64,000 nucleotides of DNA from Breviolum minutum Mf 1.05b.01 (lineage: Eukaryota; Sar; Dinophyceae; Suessiales; Symbiodiniaceae), in NCBI GenBank assembly GCA_000507305.1, contig DF239095.1, forward strand, positions 1-64,000. Reading direction: 5' to 3'. Positions 11,629 through 23,092 of this stretch are shown here, in pieces. The translations under genes and the position numbers were made by a program. A model generated the notes under the pieces. The model saw only the letters and a list, made by a program, of their open reading frames with translations. It was not told where the DNA came from and made no database searches. Numbering within the stretch: the stretch's first letter is position 1; each line of letters opens with the position of its first letter.

Positions 11629-12723
11629 TCAGAATGCCAATTCGACAAATTTTCTCGTCCTTCTGCGCCTTTGATTGAAGGATCGCACGAACAATGTTGA
11701 GGTGTGGTGGGCAGGTGGAAGACTTTTGTAACTTTGCATTCCTGGTCGAAAACACATTCGAAGGTTTTGAATACCATGAGCATATATATATACTATATAT
11801 ATATATTATATTATATATATATATATTATATATATATAATATATATATATATATATGAGCATTCAGTGTGACGTCGCATGACGAGTGTAACAAAAACATC
11901 AAACATGTATCGGTTGCTTTGGAAGATACACCGAATCTATCTTTGACTGACCGCCAAGTTTCACACATTCCGCTTCCTCTCTCACTCGTCGCAAGGCTGC
12001 AGCCGTTTCTTCAGGATGTTTACAAAGCACCTCGAAAGTCCTCCCAAAATCGATGGCCGGAAATTCTGGTTGACCTTTTTCCAGGCCCAAATTGGCTTCA
12101 TCTTTTACCATTTGTTGGGGCTAGAAAAATCTAGAACATGCAAATGTTGAACCCACCTTTTTTACAGCTATCATTGTAAACCGCTATTCCAATCCCTAAC
12201 ATGGGAACACAAAACCTGTTCCTTTTAACGAGGGACTTTTCAGTAGCAAATACATCCAAAAACACTCCAAATCATTCTCAGTATCAGTTTTGGCGTTGGT
12301 GAAAACATATTTTTCTGAAAATACCCAACAAAACGTGCAGGATGTCCACGGTTTTTTTCCAGCCATTTTGAGCTGTGTTGTCCAACTTTAGTTGTCGCTA
12401 TGTTGTCGCTATAATTTCGAAGAACCAGCATTTTTCTTGTGAGTAATATGAGTCTTACTATTGTCGTTGATATATTATATTGTGAATTAACAATACCGTG
12501 ATAATTGTTGCTGGTTGAATTATATCCAATTAAAACAACCATTATCAGTTCCATCATCATTCGTATCTTAATAAAGCTATATCATATCATACTTCAAAAG
12601 TTTCCTTGTGTCTTCCCTCAACTTCCCTGTGTCTTCCCTCAATTTTGTCCACCAGTTTTTTTTTCCGTATAAAAACCTGACGAAGTTGGTCACGCCACAA
12701 TTCAGGCTCAAGGGGAGCAGTTC
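11629..12723 (-). CDS. Three-exon gene 3' end, unknown protein
   Basis: Exon 12723-12677 (TTCGCAG|GA ... CGTCAG|GTTTTT) encodes TAPLEPELWRDQLRQ. Exon 12120-11952 (TTTTCTAG| ... GGCG|GTCAGT) encodes PQQMVKDEANLGLEKGQPEF, FGRTFEVL and a helical ETAAALRRVREEAE segment. Exon 11741-11629 (TTTCGACCAG|GA to TGA) ends in a basic tail with RRRRTRKFVELAF. All phases agree. A second frame in the last exon also looks coding but does not match the phase. The second intron holds the long TA repeat. Not recognised. Confidence 0.65.
11781..11857. repeat. (TA)n low-complexity tract
   Basis: Almost pure alternating T and A with short interruptions, inside the intron of the 11629-12723 gene. Confidence 0.95.
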
Positions 12724-13230
12724 CTGCGAATTTGAGGTGGTGTTTTTTTCCACCCCACCCATGCAAAAAAATACGCAAACGGTAAACGTCGAAAAGGGTG
12801 AGTTCATCTTCCCCAAATAAGGGTAGGAGTGAATTGGGTTCAACCATCTTGACGTGGCATGATGTCATAAATTCTTGGGTCTAGATGTTCCATCCCCATG
12901 ACGGATCCATTCATATGGGACCGGTAGATTTGCCACCTTATACGTTGAAAAAACAAAGAACATCAACTACATGTACCAGGTTCTTCAAAGTCCATAAGTG
13001 ACCTTTTAAGGGCTTAAGTGACCTCCATTTGGGGAATCAAAAGGTCACTTTGGAGAAGCTGGTACATGTTTAACAATAATCACCATGGATCCGATAGGGA
13101 TCTGCTAGAAAAAGATCTGAACACATTGACCCCTTAAAGGGTGACAACATGTGAGTTCACAAACTTGGATCCAATCCTTTCTGTGAAGTTTTAGGGTTGT
13201 TTAATCAAAACTTGTTTTATGATCAAAAAA

Positions 13231-13340
13231 TATAGGTGTTTCCAAACATAGTGGCCCCAAAATGGATGTTTTATAATGGAAAACCCATTAAAATTGATGA
13301 TTTGGGGAGAAACACCCACTATTTTCGGAAACATCCATAT
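13231..13340. repeat. Family B MITE-like element
   Basis: Left end TATAGGTGTTTCCAAACATAGTGG, interior GGTTTTATAATGG-like plus CATTAAAATTGATG, right end TATTTTCGGAAACATCCATAT. Flanked by TATA-like sequence on both sides. Confidence 0.85.
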
Positions 13341-13724
13341 CATGATCACAAAAACAGTTTCTTGTAACAAATCTTTGGTCAAGGTCACTTGGATCATCAA
13401 GTGGGGGAAATCACTTTGACCTTTTTAAAGGGATCCTTTGGTGATTCGTGATGAGTAAACGTATCCAAGTAGGGTCGATGGTTTTTTTAAGGCTACCTAT
13501 GTCATCCTCAATGATCTATTGTTTGTAGGGATCCAGAGTAGAGACTTGCTCGCCTCATGTTCAAGATGTTGGAAAACAAAAAAAACTCGAAAAGGTTGTT
13601 GAACAGTCATGTAAATTTCAGACAAGCTATTTAACTCTTCCCTAACTTCCCAGCAATAAACAACTTAGGTTTCTTTTAGGCCACGTGGAAGTCCAGGTAT
13701 TGCCACAACAATTAAAAAGATTAC

Positions 13725-14303
13725 TGCAAGTGTTGAACTTGTTGAATCTTCAAGACAAAATCTGCCTGAAAACAGGTCCCTTTGGGAATCTTCCCTGGAA
13801 ATGATGAACACAATCTGCGAAAACCCAGAAGTTTCATCCATTTCAACGGACTCCAAAATGTAGTAGTTGTCGGGTTCCCACCCGGGCCTCTTGACACTCA
13901 TCTTTGCAAACTGCAACGACATCTTCAGGCCTAGCGAGATTTAAAAGTTGTTACCGCAGGAAACCAAAAGGAGTGATACTGTAAGAGGGAATTTATGAAT
14001 GAACCACACCAAAAACCTCAGACAGATTCCCACAATGCTGCTTGAACAATCTACCAGTGAGTAGGAGAAAACATGCTTGTGATGGATGGTAGGATCTAAA
14101 AATCCATCTCACAGACTCACAGGTGATCGCTTCAAAAGACTTCACCACTGTGGTCATCCGCTTTTGCAACTAAATATTCCCGAATGATAAAATCCCTCAC
14201 TCAGCCCTAAGGGTACTAGATGTACTACAAGATTTGGACGGCCATTTTGGCGGCTTTCTTGGTGGGTGTTGATAAAAATGTCACCTTCGTCATCCCCAAA
14301 AGT
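13725..14303 (-). CDS. Two-exon gene segment, unknown protein
   Basis: Exon 14303-14229 (CTTTTTATCTACAAG| ... AATCTT|GTAGTA) gives 25 codons (TFGDDEGDIFINTHQESRQN...). Exon 13922-13725 (GCCTGAAG| ... CTTGCA|GTAATC) gives 66 codons, including RPGWEPDNYYILESVEMDET and FSQIVFIISREDSQRDLF. Both exons are phase 0 at each end, so they join cleanly. The second exon could read on to a stop at 13665 through a hydrophobic stretch. No family recognised; it may be the 5' part of the gene at 11629-12723, but the phases do not join directly. Confidence 0.6.
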
Positions 14304-15075
14304 CTTGTAGATAAAAAGTGGCCTCCGCTTGGCGGGTCAAAGATCATAGTGAACCGAGGAAAATGGGATGGTTGGAAGGCTTATGTTTCGATCCTTTTGG
14401 GGATGGCTGAACCTGGCAGGTGTTAGTTGTTAGTTTCAGGGCCCGTAAAACCTTGAGTCCTTGAGGGTTTTTCAGATTCGTTTCGGCACCAGTCGCCCTT
14501 TTGTGCTTGTCAAAATTGTGATTCGTTAAGTCCTGATTTTTTTTAGGCGCTAAACATAAAGACCACTACTGCAAAGTCTACTAGCACGGTAGCGCTCTTT
14601 TGATTGAAAAAAAAAACGAACAACTTGGTAAGTGTAAATTCCAAACAAACTACACACAATCCTTTACAAATCTACATGGGTGGCTAGTAACCACAACAAT
14701 GACATGCATCCCTTCAAGAGCCCCTACTCCTCCTCATATCCATAGCATCCACATGTGGTGGGCACGATTCTAAGACTTCACGTCCAACCTGAAGATACAA
14801 AATAAAACCAAGGGATTTAATGAACAATATTCTTGGAGGAGTCTGGGTGAACTATGGTAAATCTTAAATACTACTAGTATCATAAGCAAAAATTCACCAA
14901 ACCAAATTAAGGCTATTTTTGGAAGGTTTCCAGAAACATCCACCGCATTTTAATACGCACAGTTGGTGGTTTAGTGTTTTGCCTAGACGGATTTTTTAGG
15001 GATTTGTACAAGATGCTACGGATACAAGTGCGATTCTTTCATTTCCCTACCAAAGAATCCAGGACCGTTTTTCAC
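14304..15075. other. No supported gene
   Basis: AT-rich, without clear elements except a possible exon-like patch near 14330-14430. Nothing with paired splice sites. Confidence 0.35.
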
Positions 15076-15350
15076 TGCACACAGCTGCTTGGACTGGGGG
15101 GAAGATTTTTTTTGGAAGCTCGTTTTACGAGTAGCTTCATCCAAGAGATTTCCATACCCTGCAACGTAGTCCCCGGAAAACCAATTATACGTGGAGTTAT
15201 AAACGGCCCCTATACATGGCCGAACACAAATGGGCAACTGGGATTCTAACCCTACTTTTAGGGGGTTATAACTTCGGGGCCCCCTTGCAGTCTTCCAACT
15301 ACCTTGTGAGTAGCGGTTTGGAACCCCAAACAGTTCCTCAGGTAAGGCAT
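15076..15350 (-). CDS. Two exons split by a family H intron
   Basis: Exon 15350-15303 (AACCCCTAG| ... CACAAG|GTAGTT) encodes ALPEELFGVPNRYSQ. Exon 15158-15076 (GACTACGTTGCAG|GG ... TGTGCA|GTGAAA) encodes YGNLLDEATRKTSFQKKSS and QSKQLCA. Phase 1 out meets two carry-over bases in, making one Gly. The 144-nt intron is largely a family H inverted-repeat element. The protein is not recognised. Confidence 0.65.
15159..15302 (-). mobile_element. Family H element acting as an intron
   Basis: Contains GGGGGCCCCGAAGTTATAA and TATAGGGGCCGTTTATAACTCC as inverted halves around TTGCCCATTTGTGTTCGGCC. The boundaries as an intron are GT and AG. Same family as 42735, 46145, 61478 and 62589. Confidence 0.65.
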
Positions 15351-16124
15351 CTAGGGGTTTCAAACTCCTCCAAACCCAAGGTATGACTGGAATATTTTGG
15401 AAGACTATGGATACTTAACACCCTGGAGTAAAGTTGGGTCTCTGGACTTCTGCAAAATGCAAAGCCATGGGTGTATAAGCAAACACATGGTTCATATAAT
15501 ATCAGGCCAACGTGATTTTTTCCACTACAAAACCCGTAGATAAGCCATCCTTTCAAGACGGTTGAATCATACAGTTCTTGGCATCATTCGAGTCAGTATG
15601 TATATATGTATACAGTAAATATTTGCGCACAATTTGCACACACTTACAGTAGCCAAATCTGACACATCACATACCAATGGCACAATGAATATCACTTGAA
15701 CTAGGTACATGTACCTATGATACGGATATGGAGTTGTTCATCCCCAGAAACATCCTTAAATATATCTTTATCAACGATCTCTCTACCAAACTGGACGGTT
15801 TTAGTAACCCCCTAGTTCCGTTCTTAACCAGAGACTTTCCGAAGTTTTAGACTTTGACAAGGTTAATGTTTATCTTATAAAATGATTTACTGCCCCCGAA
15901 TACTTTCAATATGTCCCCTTTAAAAAAAATCTTGGAGAAGACAACGAATCCTTTCCAACTTTGATTTTTGGCCCCTTATAGAGAAAGTAGGAAGATTCGG
16001 ATTCATTTTCAGGGGTTTTACCTATAAATCCCCCTACCACAACTCAAGGTCCCTTAATACAATGGCCCAAGGTCCTACCCCCCAAACCCTTCGTTGATTC
16101 GACTTCGTTTCGCTTTGCCTGAAG

Positions 16125-16244
16125 GCACTGTCGGATTTGTTGATGTCGTTGGTTGAAGCAACAATCCAAGGAGAGTCCGGAGGCACCTTCGTTGACAGTG
16201 GGGAAACCGCGGAGTTTCCGCTGTTTCACTCACTCCGTCCGTGA
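16125..16244 (+). CDS. Terminal exon, unknown protein
   Basis: Pyrimidine-rich acceptor (TTTCGCTTTGCCTGAAG|G) followed by 39 codons and TGA, phase 0. It reads ALSDLLMSLVEATIQGESGG and then an acidic/aromatic tail (FVDSGETAEFPLFHSLRP). GC-rich. Not recognised. Confidence 0.6.
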   Translation, partial: ALSDLLMSLVEATIQGESGGTFVDSGETAEFPLFHSLRP

Positions 16245-16502
16245 CAAAAAAAGGGTGGGGGAGTGGAGGGTAGAGGTGATGGGTTGAACACATGGTAAAA
16301 CCTCACCATCATAACTCCCGGAAGAATACCATTTACTTGTTAGTTTTTGGACGAATCTTATCATTGGTTTGAGTCTGTGGCTCCGCTATCCAATCTTGTT
16401 GCTGCCTCAATGTTTTATGGTCCTATATATATGAGCCATATGTCATAATAGTAATAACAAGAACCATAATATAATCTAATATGATCATGGTATTCAATTA
16501 TA

Positions 16503-16601
16503 TCTGGTTGGTGGTTTCAACCCATTTGAAAAATATCAGTCAACCTGGGAATCTTCTCCAAATCTGGGTGAAAATAAAAAATATTCGAAACCACCTCCTA
16601 G
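16503..16601. repeat. Family D MITE-like element
   Basis: TCTGGTTGGTGGTTTCAACC to TTCGAAACCACCTCCTAG. The last bases (CCTCCTAG) would form an AG splice acceptor. Confidence 0.85.
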
Positions 16602-16694
16602 ATATATATATATATATATTTATATTCATATATTTATGTGAATAGTGGCATTTTGCTCCCATCAACCCACCACGAAAACTCCTTATTGTACCAC

Positions 16695-16828
16695 CTGGGC
16701 AGCCCTTTTTCCCGCGCCTGGGCAGCAATAGCCCTTGAGATTCAACGCACCACACGCCGGCGTTTCGGAGCACAGTACCGAGGTACTCGGGCGTCCCTTG
16801 ATTGGCAAAGAAGGATGGACGTCCCAAA
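16695..16828 (-). CDS. Internal exon, unknown protein
   Basis: One of the best-supported exons. A long pyrimidine tract ending GTTTTGTTTGTCAG| opens 134 nt closed by donor GCCCAG|GTGGTA, phase 1 in and 1 out. The 44-codon frame contains RPSFFANQGTPEYLGTVLRN, AGVWCVESQG and a basic RRGKKG segment. No family recognised. It is GC-rich beside AT-rich flanks. Confidence 0.7.
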
Positions 16829-17425
16829 CTGACAAACAAAACAAAGAAAAACACAAGTACATCTATGAAAATTTCAAGGGTGTGAACAAAGAACACTTGT
16901 CATGTCGTACTTGTTCTTAAAATTACATCAAGCGATATCATATGTATATTAAAATAGACAAATACAAATAGATGCAACATGATTTAACAGCTAACATGTT
17001 CATTTTCATATCACCACCGGAATATCGATGATATTTCTGGACAGTTTTTTGGAGCGAAAAAGTGGTCCGAAAAAGTGGTGGGAAATCCGATGCCTTTGGT
17101 TGGAGCTGGTAAAAATCATCATTGGTTCATGCAACCCCCCAAACTACCAGCGAACCGAACCTGAAAAAGGGCCAGGTTCCCAAAGAAAAAAATACAAACC
17201 AACCCCCTTTTTTTTGGAGGAGGGGGGGGGAGAAATTCCAATGTTAGTGTTTTCAGGGGGTGTAACTCCCAGAAATTCAAGTCGGATGATTTTTAGGTCA
17301 CCTTCAGTAATTTGCTGACAATTTGCTGACAGTTCCGTTCATGGATCTCGGATGTGCCCCGAGATCCAACTCGGGCGTTCGTTCGGGCAGTCTTACTGAC
17401 AGTTACTGTGGCACTCTTTGAAAGT

Positions 17426-17628
17426 ACTTGGAGGATGGGCTCCTGGGGGACAGATGTAACGTGGTGATCGGATCATCCCCAATTTATAAGCTATTTTCAT
17501 GACCATGAATGGAAGGGGACAATCCCCCCATCCTTAGGGGATACCACTTACCTACCATGCTTATTAACCACTTAACTGGGATGATTTTGTCAAACCCTAT
17601 AATGATACTGGATATCAATCATTGCCTA

Positions 17629-17697
<69 letters not shown>

Positions 17698-17737
17698 CCC
17701 CCTATTGATATCTCAACTGGGATGATCCTCCAAGTAG
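17426..17737. mobile_element. Family F element carrying a (GAT)n insertion
   Basis: Starts ACTTGGAGGATGGGCTCC and ends GGGATGATCCTCCAAGTAG. The interior holds the family F motifs AATTTATAAGC, CATGACCATGAATGG and TTATTAACCACTTAACTGGG. An internal GAT microsatellite has enlarged it. The right end places AG directly before an open frame. Confidence 0.7.
17632..17697. repeat. (GAT)22 microsatellite
   Basis: Uninterrupted GAT trinucleotide run; it gives an artificial poly-Asp frame. Confidence 0.98.
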
Positions 17738-17826
17738 GACCTTCATCAAGGCCCAGGGCCAGCCAAGGCACTGTAGGGTCAACAGCTTCACTGGTGCGAT
17801 TGGCACCTCAGCAACAGAAACCCGGG
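17738..17826 (+). CDS. Exon beginning at a family F terminus
   Basis: Acceptor CCTCCAAGTAG|G is the end of the family F element. The open frame reads TFIKAQGQPRHCRVNSFTG and continues to a GT in ACCCGGG|GTCCC, where a family E-like segment begins. An earlier donor, CACTG|GTGCGA (exon end about 17790), is equally possible. Protein unknown. Confidence 0.45.
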
Positions 17827-18827
17827 GTCCCTTACTTTCCATTATACCTACAATTTAGTAAGGTATGTCAATATGAAGTCAGGTACAAAAATTTTCCCAA
17901 GTGTTTAAGGATTATTTAAGGTAAGTACTTTTCCAAACCATCATTGAATCCTTGCAAGTTCCTTATTTCATGGTTTATGAAAGAATCCCCACACAACTGG
18001 GTAGGATTTCATCCCCTATATACTCTAAACAACCAGTTTCAACCACTTTTTGTTTCATTGCTCAATTGAGAAGTGACCAGCTCAACACCCCGGCCCCTGA
18101 AAATAGGGCCGAAGCCCAAAAGGGAATTTCGTTATGTTCAACTTCCAACCATTGATTTTCAGGGGCGAGATGTTAGGTTCAGGGAGGGTGTATATAATGT
18201 ATATAGGGGATGAAATCCTTCCCAATTCTTGAAGGGTTCATAATAAGCCATTGTAAGGATCCCGTGATCAACCAATCAGGATGGAATGCCAGTCAAGGGT
18301 TTTGTTGACGTTGCTTCATTAAAAAAAAACATCCACAAGGATGTTCTTCTCTGATTGGATCACAGTTAAATAAGGGATGGGATGTGGATCAACTTCTGAC
18401 TTCTAAGAAATTTAGGTGGATCTCTGGGGGTCACCATCATTTGATGTGAATTGAAAACAAATTTCTAAGTTGAACCAAGTGGAATTTCCGAAGACTCCAT
18501 TTCTCTGAAGCAATCATTATTAGATTAGATTCTTCTGGATGGGTTCACCGCTCCTATGAGAGCTCTGACGAGTTGGAAGGGAAGGAAGGTTCGCATTCTG
18601 AATCCAAACCAAACCGTAAAAGAAACACAAAAAAATAAACACAAAAATATTGAACATTGCTAAACTAAATAGAATGAACAGGAGTATCAATTAGAATTAG
18701 ATACAGTAATTATCCAATTCTGCCACCACCAAACAAAAACAAAGGAAACTAAAAACAACTAAAAAAAACTAAAACACACACCAAATCCCAGCAAACAAAA
18801 CCAAAGGTTGCGAAAAACCCCAGTTAC

Positions 18828-18888
18828 GATGCTGCAACATCCGCAAGGATTCACAAGTCTCAATCGTCTCATCTTCTAAGTTCACCAC
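18828..18888 (-). CDS. Short internal exon, unknown protein
   Basis: 61 nt between CTTGCGCCAG|G and GCATC|GTAACT, reading VVNLEDETIETCESLRMLQH. Acidic, helix-like. May belong with the signal-peptide exon upstream at 19442, but the join was not established. Confidence 0.6.
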
Positions 18889-19389
18889 CTGGCGCAAGAA
18901 GGGGTGAGAGGCTCGGTGGTTTCAACCCATGTAGCAATATACCAATATATATATATATATATGCGAATGTAATTACCCTCCAGGGAACTAACATATCCCA
19001 ACCTCCATGTTTTAGGGATGTTTTTACAGGGATTGAGGTCAAAACCTTCGCGAATGAACTTTTTCAAGCAGAAGAACTTGACATGATAACACGGGTATGA
19101 CAACCATAAGAAACCATAAACAAGTAGATTTGCCATAGGATCCATGGGAGATGAAATATATATATATATGCAGATATATGTATATATAATCACCTATACA
19201 CGAAAACACCCGGAAAAACAACTATAAACAAATACAAAAGGGCAAATGTACCCCGTCCCATGGATCCATCATGCCATTGCAGAATCCGTAAAAAAAAACA
19301 CCAACTTTAACCCAAACAAAAGTATATCATGTGCCATCAATCCTATAGGGAAAACAAAACTGGCACAACCAGGTTGACCCCCGTTTTCT

Positions 19390-19442
19390 AAAATCGCCTC
19401 GGCCGCAACCAGTGACACTGCCAGAGCCACAACGAGCATCAT
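19390..19442 (-). CDS. Probable signal-peptide exon
   Basis: From the ATG at 19442 the frame reads MMLVVALAVSLVAAEA: a hydrophobic core followed by a VAA-type cleavage site, as expected for a secreted, membrane or plastid-targeted protein. The 3' end is uncertain. Upstream, the frame is open to a pyrimidine-rich AG (TTCGTCGCAG), so the ATG may be internal. Confidence 0.5.
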
Positions 19443-19559
19443 CGCTGTGGCTCGGCAGAACAAAATCTCCGGCTGCGACGAAAAAATGTGACCCTTTTTT
19501 TGTTGGAAAGCGTTTGTTGTTGACCTCCAAAATTTAAGGGATCAAGTTGGAAAAAGGAA

Positions 19560-20893
19560 TCAAATAATCTAAAAATCATTACTTTGTGATTGCTGTTTCT
19601 ATGTTTACATTCTATTATGTATGTTTTTTCTTTGGTGCACCTTTTATGTACTATTTAAGAAGTGCAATGAGCCATGTGTTGCATGTGCGTTTAGTAAGCG
19701 TGTCTCATCATCTTTGTAAAGTTAAATAGAATATACTACATACGATTCTATTCTATATGTTATGCATGTCATATAGAACATATATAGATTTGTTTGTAAA
19801 CATGCTAAATTAGATCCCATTCAAAGCTACGTTTTTTCTGCAAAAACGTGCCGTGTTTGGAGCCGAGAAGCCCTGCAGAAAACGTGAAAAACGGATCCCA
19901 TGACGGATCCATGACCAATGGATGTACCCCACAACGGGTGACCCATGGAAACGGTATATCTACATGAAAACTATAAAAATCAACCATCTGGATGGATCGC
20001 TAAATATACCATTGATCCTATATGGATGTATGATGATGTATGGTTTTAAACAAAAACTCACATGAAAACATATATGATTAACACATATAAAACAATGAAA
20101 CAAAAACATATTCCAACTATTCATGTAAAGGTATATTGTAAGTCACAGGGATCAAGGAAATCGTCTTTATCCCATCTATCCCACAGATTTCTTCAGGATC
20201 ACATCTTCAGTGGTGATGTTTCGAATGAAAACCGTCATGATACAGCACAAATCCCTGGAACCGAACGTGTAACGTGCGTGTTCGGCGCTTTTTGTTTGAT
20301 CAAAAAACAAATAAAAAACACACACACACACACATCACAAAAAATCACAACCGAAAAGGATCACCAATCCCATACATAAACATCTTTTTATCTACATCAT
20401 TTTAATATATTGTGCATGCTTTAAGTACTGCAAATATAGCAATCGATCTGGTCGCACCTGGTCGCTCCACTCGAGTCGAGGTGCTGCAATGCCAAGAGGC
20501 ACGGTCAGTAGAAGAATCTGCCAACGGTCGGCGGGAAAGACACCAAGGGTTGTTTTCTTTAGGTTGTATGGGTGGTGGGAAAAACTGCAAAGTATAGAGA
20601 TGTTCAACGTGTGGGTTAAAGTGATGCTGAAAAGAAGACAAATTGAACAACAGAAACTCACATTGATATTGTGGTAGTGGGACAAAAAAAACTATAACAT
20701 TACAAAAGTGACAATATGTAATGTATGTTCAGGTTTCCATATTATTGTCAAAATATGTATGTATATATATACATACCTTATTATACCCTTATAGGATTCA
20801 TGTATGATTTTACCATACATTTAGTTGATTCTTATGGTAAATCTACAGGAATACCGTACCATACATCTCCATCCGAATGGGCAGCGCATCATT
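19560..20893. other. No firm gene; one GC-rich island
   Basis: AT-rich with family A fragments near 19890-20030 and 20810-20860. A GC-rich patch at 20435-20560 is open on both strands (for example APRLEWSDQVRPDRLLYLQ on minus, TRVEVLQCQEARSVEESANG on plus) and is probably an exon of undetermined strand. Confidence 0.4.
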
Positions 20894-20962
20894 TCACTGA
20901 TCTCCTTCGAGCCCCCCCACGTTTAAAGGCGAGTCGAAGATCAGTTTCCGAACAATTGCAGC
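20894..20962 (-). CDS. Putative terminal exon, unknown protein
   Basis: Acceptor CCAACCTTCACCAAG|G, then 22 codons (AAIVRKLIFDSPLNVGGLEG...) and TGA, phase 0. The plus strand of the same patch is also open. Confidence 0.45.
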   Translation of the reverse strand, partial: AAIVRKLIFDSPLNVGGLEGDQ

Positions 20963-21081
20963 CTTGGTGAAGGTTGGGGAAAACTGTTCAGCAAAAACCT
21001 TCCCATTTAGCAAGGAAGTCAGGTAGGAATCATCTCAAGTATTTAAGGATTATTTGGTATATAAGTACTTAGGAACATCAA

Positions 21082-21242
21082 TTGAGCCATGAAACAAACC
21101 TGGGGTCCCTTGCTTTCCATTTAATCCTGGTGGTTTAATAGGGATCCTTATTTCATGGTTTATCAAATGATCCCCACATAGCTGGAAAGGATTTTATCCC
21201 CTTTTAACCCTAAACAACCAGGGTTCTTCATTGCTCACTTGG
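21082..21242. repeat. Family E element, long form
   Basis: CAATTGAGCCATGAAACAAACC at the left and ACCAGGGTTCTTCATTGCTC at the right are inverted. The core has CTGGTGGTTTAATAGGGATCC and CCCTAAACAACCAG. Diverged relatives occur at 17820-18070 and 47805-47890. Confidence 0.7.
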
Positions 21243-21627
21243 AGGATCGTCCCATTTAGAAAGGTAGTTGGGTAGGAATTGGGTGAAAAATACATTGTTT
21301 TTAAGGATTATTTTGGGTTACTTAGGAACCATGATGATCTTAAGTCCTCTAAGTAGGGTTGTGGAACCCCTTCCAAATGGCCCAAGAAAAAATAAAAATA
21401 AAGGGCGGCCCCCAAAAGAATCTTGTACGCAAAACCGTGTTTGATACTGACAAATAAAAACACAATGATGCTTTTTGTTCCTATAAAACCAACATGGTAT
21501 GTCTTTCTCACATGAAATACCTTCATGGGTGATTTCGTCTTTGAGAAGAGGGGGTAGAATAGTTATAGATTTTTAACATCCCCGAACATGCTTTGACCGC
21601 CGATAATTTTTACATGTAGGAAAGCAC

Positions 21628-21738
21628 CATGAACATGGAATCTCATACACACCACCAAAGTTTTAGTATGGAACCTCAACATGAAAGTCACGAAGATCTC
21701 CTGTTCAGGACTGTATCTTTGAAGAACAGTGCATGCCC
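21628..21738 (-). CDS. Internal exon, unknown protein
   Basis: 111 nt between ATTGGCAAG|GG and TTCATG|GTGCTT, 36 open codons reading TVLQRYSPEQEIFVTFMLRF and TKTLVVCMRFHVH. Beta-strand-like alternation. Not recognised. Confidence 0.6.
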
Positions 21739-21908
21739 CTTGCCAATTGCCATACAACACTTCATTTCGTGGTCCCGTTTCTGAAGGTCTACACTACGCA
21801 AATCCCTCAAAAAGATTCAAAAAGGAGATCCAGCTTGCCCCCCCAAAAAAAAACACTCACAAAAAAAATGACAAGGTACACCGATACACTGGCCACTACA
21901 ACTAACAC

Positions 21909-22020
21909 ATGTCACGCAGAAAAAAGGTACCTGTTGAACGCAAGCTGCGTTCAAATTTTTCTCAACTCAACTTGACGCTCCTTAAAGAAACGGCTCGAAA
22001 CAGCTCAGGGGTTGCCAAAG
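21909..22020 (+). CDS. First coding exon, basic N-terminus
   Basis: The ATG at 21909 starts MSRRKKVPVERKLRSNFSQL, then NLTLLKETARNSSGVAK, ending at a consensus donor CCAAAG|GTGAGG. Strongly basic start, helix-like continuation, function unknown. An in-frame AG just after the ATG leaves open that this is an internal exon. Downstream exons were not identified. Confidence 0.6.
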
Positions 22021-22253
22021 GTGAGGAGATATGTAACAAGTAATACACTCCCTAAAACTAACAGTTCGCCCCTAAAAAGGGTACATTCCAACTGTTAGTT
22101 TCAGGGAGGGTGTTGCCTCATCCTATAGCCATGACGGATCCATGGGACATGGTACCTGCATGATAACACATACCTACACCATTAAAAAAAAAAACAACCC
22201 ATCCATGTGGGTAAGATACCATACCATATGTATTATACTTTACATACCAGCAA

Positions 22254-22330
22254 CTTCAAAGGGGTGCCAATTAAACCCTATGGATGGTGAATTGACACCC
22301 CAAAAGGAACCATTTGGCACCCCTTTGAAG
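22254..22330. repeat. Perfect 17-bp inverted repeat element
   Basis: Arms CTTCAAAGGGGTGCCAA (22254-22270) and TTGGCACCCCTTTGAAG (22314-22330) are exact inverted repeats around 43 bp. It sits inside family A-like sequence (ATACCATACCATATG), so it appears nested. Confidence 0.9.
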
Positions 22331-22444
22331 GTGTTGGTATATACGAAATACACCATCAAAATCAACGAATCTTTGGATAAAACTTACAAAACTTCCTTTC
22401 GGCGATCCGCTGAGCTATAAAAATTTCAACCAACTCAAGCCGAC

Positions 22445-22486
22445 CCCCGCCGCGTCGTCCAATTTTGGCTTCCACACTGGGCCGGC
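22445..22486 (-). CDS. Putative small internal exon
   Basis: 42 nt, AACCAAG|G to GCGGGG|GTCGGC, phase 0 both ends: AGPVWKPKLDDAAG. GC-rich island in AT-rich DNA. Confidence 0.4.
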
Positions 22487-22707
22487 CTTGGTTGTTGGCT
22501 AAGAAATTTCAGATGATCTTGGGCAAATTAGTATAGTTCCTGAACTTCAATTAAGGGGTGTTTGGGGGGATTAGTAAATCATCATTTGGGGTGACCTCGG
22601 CTGAGTTCGCTATAATTTGCCCCAGGTGATTCTACTTTTTTTGTTGGGAGGAAATTCTTCACCTCCAAACCCCCCCACAAAAAACATCAAAACATCTGGC
22701 TGTATAT

Positions 22708-22802
22708 CCCATGACTGATCCACGGGACAACGGCATATTTACCTACATGAAAACCATAAAAACAAATACGTTAAATATAGACGTCCCATGGATCCTACAG
22801 GA
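22708..22802. repeat. Family A element
   Basis: CCCATGACTGATCCACGGGAC on the left, GACGTCCCATGGATCCTACAGG on the right, with TTTACCTACATGAAAACC between. Confidence 0.7.
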
Positions 22803-23050
22803 TAAAATAACAGCTCCTCTACTAGTTAATATTAAACAAATTTCAGCCATGAACAATATTTCACCAACCTGAAAGAAACATTTCCAAACGATGGGAATAG
22901 ACTATGACGACATGAAGTACAACATTTGATCAACAGTTACCTGAGGCTATGTTGGTAAGAAAACACGTCCCCTTTATGAAACCATCATACCAAACATTGT
23001 TTTGAACCCCACGCATCCCGTGACATCGCTCAAGGCACATATTTCTTCAC

Positions 23051-23092
23051 CGGTTTGGTTGTTCCGGTCACATCCACCGGTTTTTGCGCTTC
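23051..23092 (-). CDS. Putative small internal exon
   Basis: Acceptor TCGACGGCTTCAG|G and donor AAACCG|GTGAAG bound 14 codons, EAQKPVDVTGTTKP, phase 0 at both ends. Confidence 0.5.

Noticed and set aside
17509..17919. 136-codon ORF with a poly-Asp run
   Set aside because: Made by the GAT repeat inside a family F element joined to an exon-like tail; not a gene.
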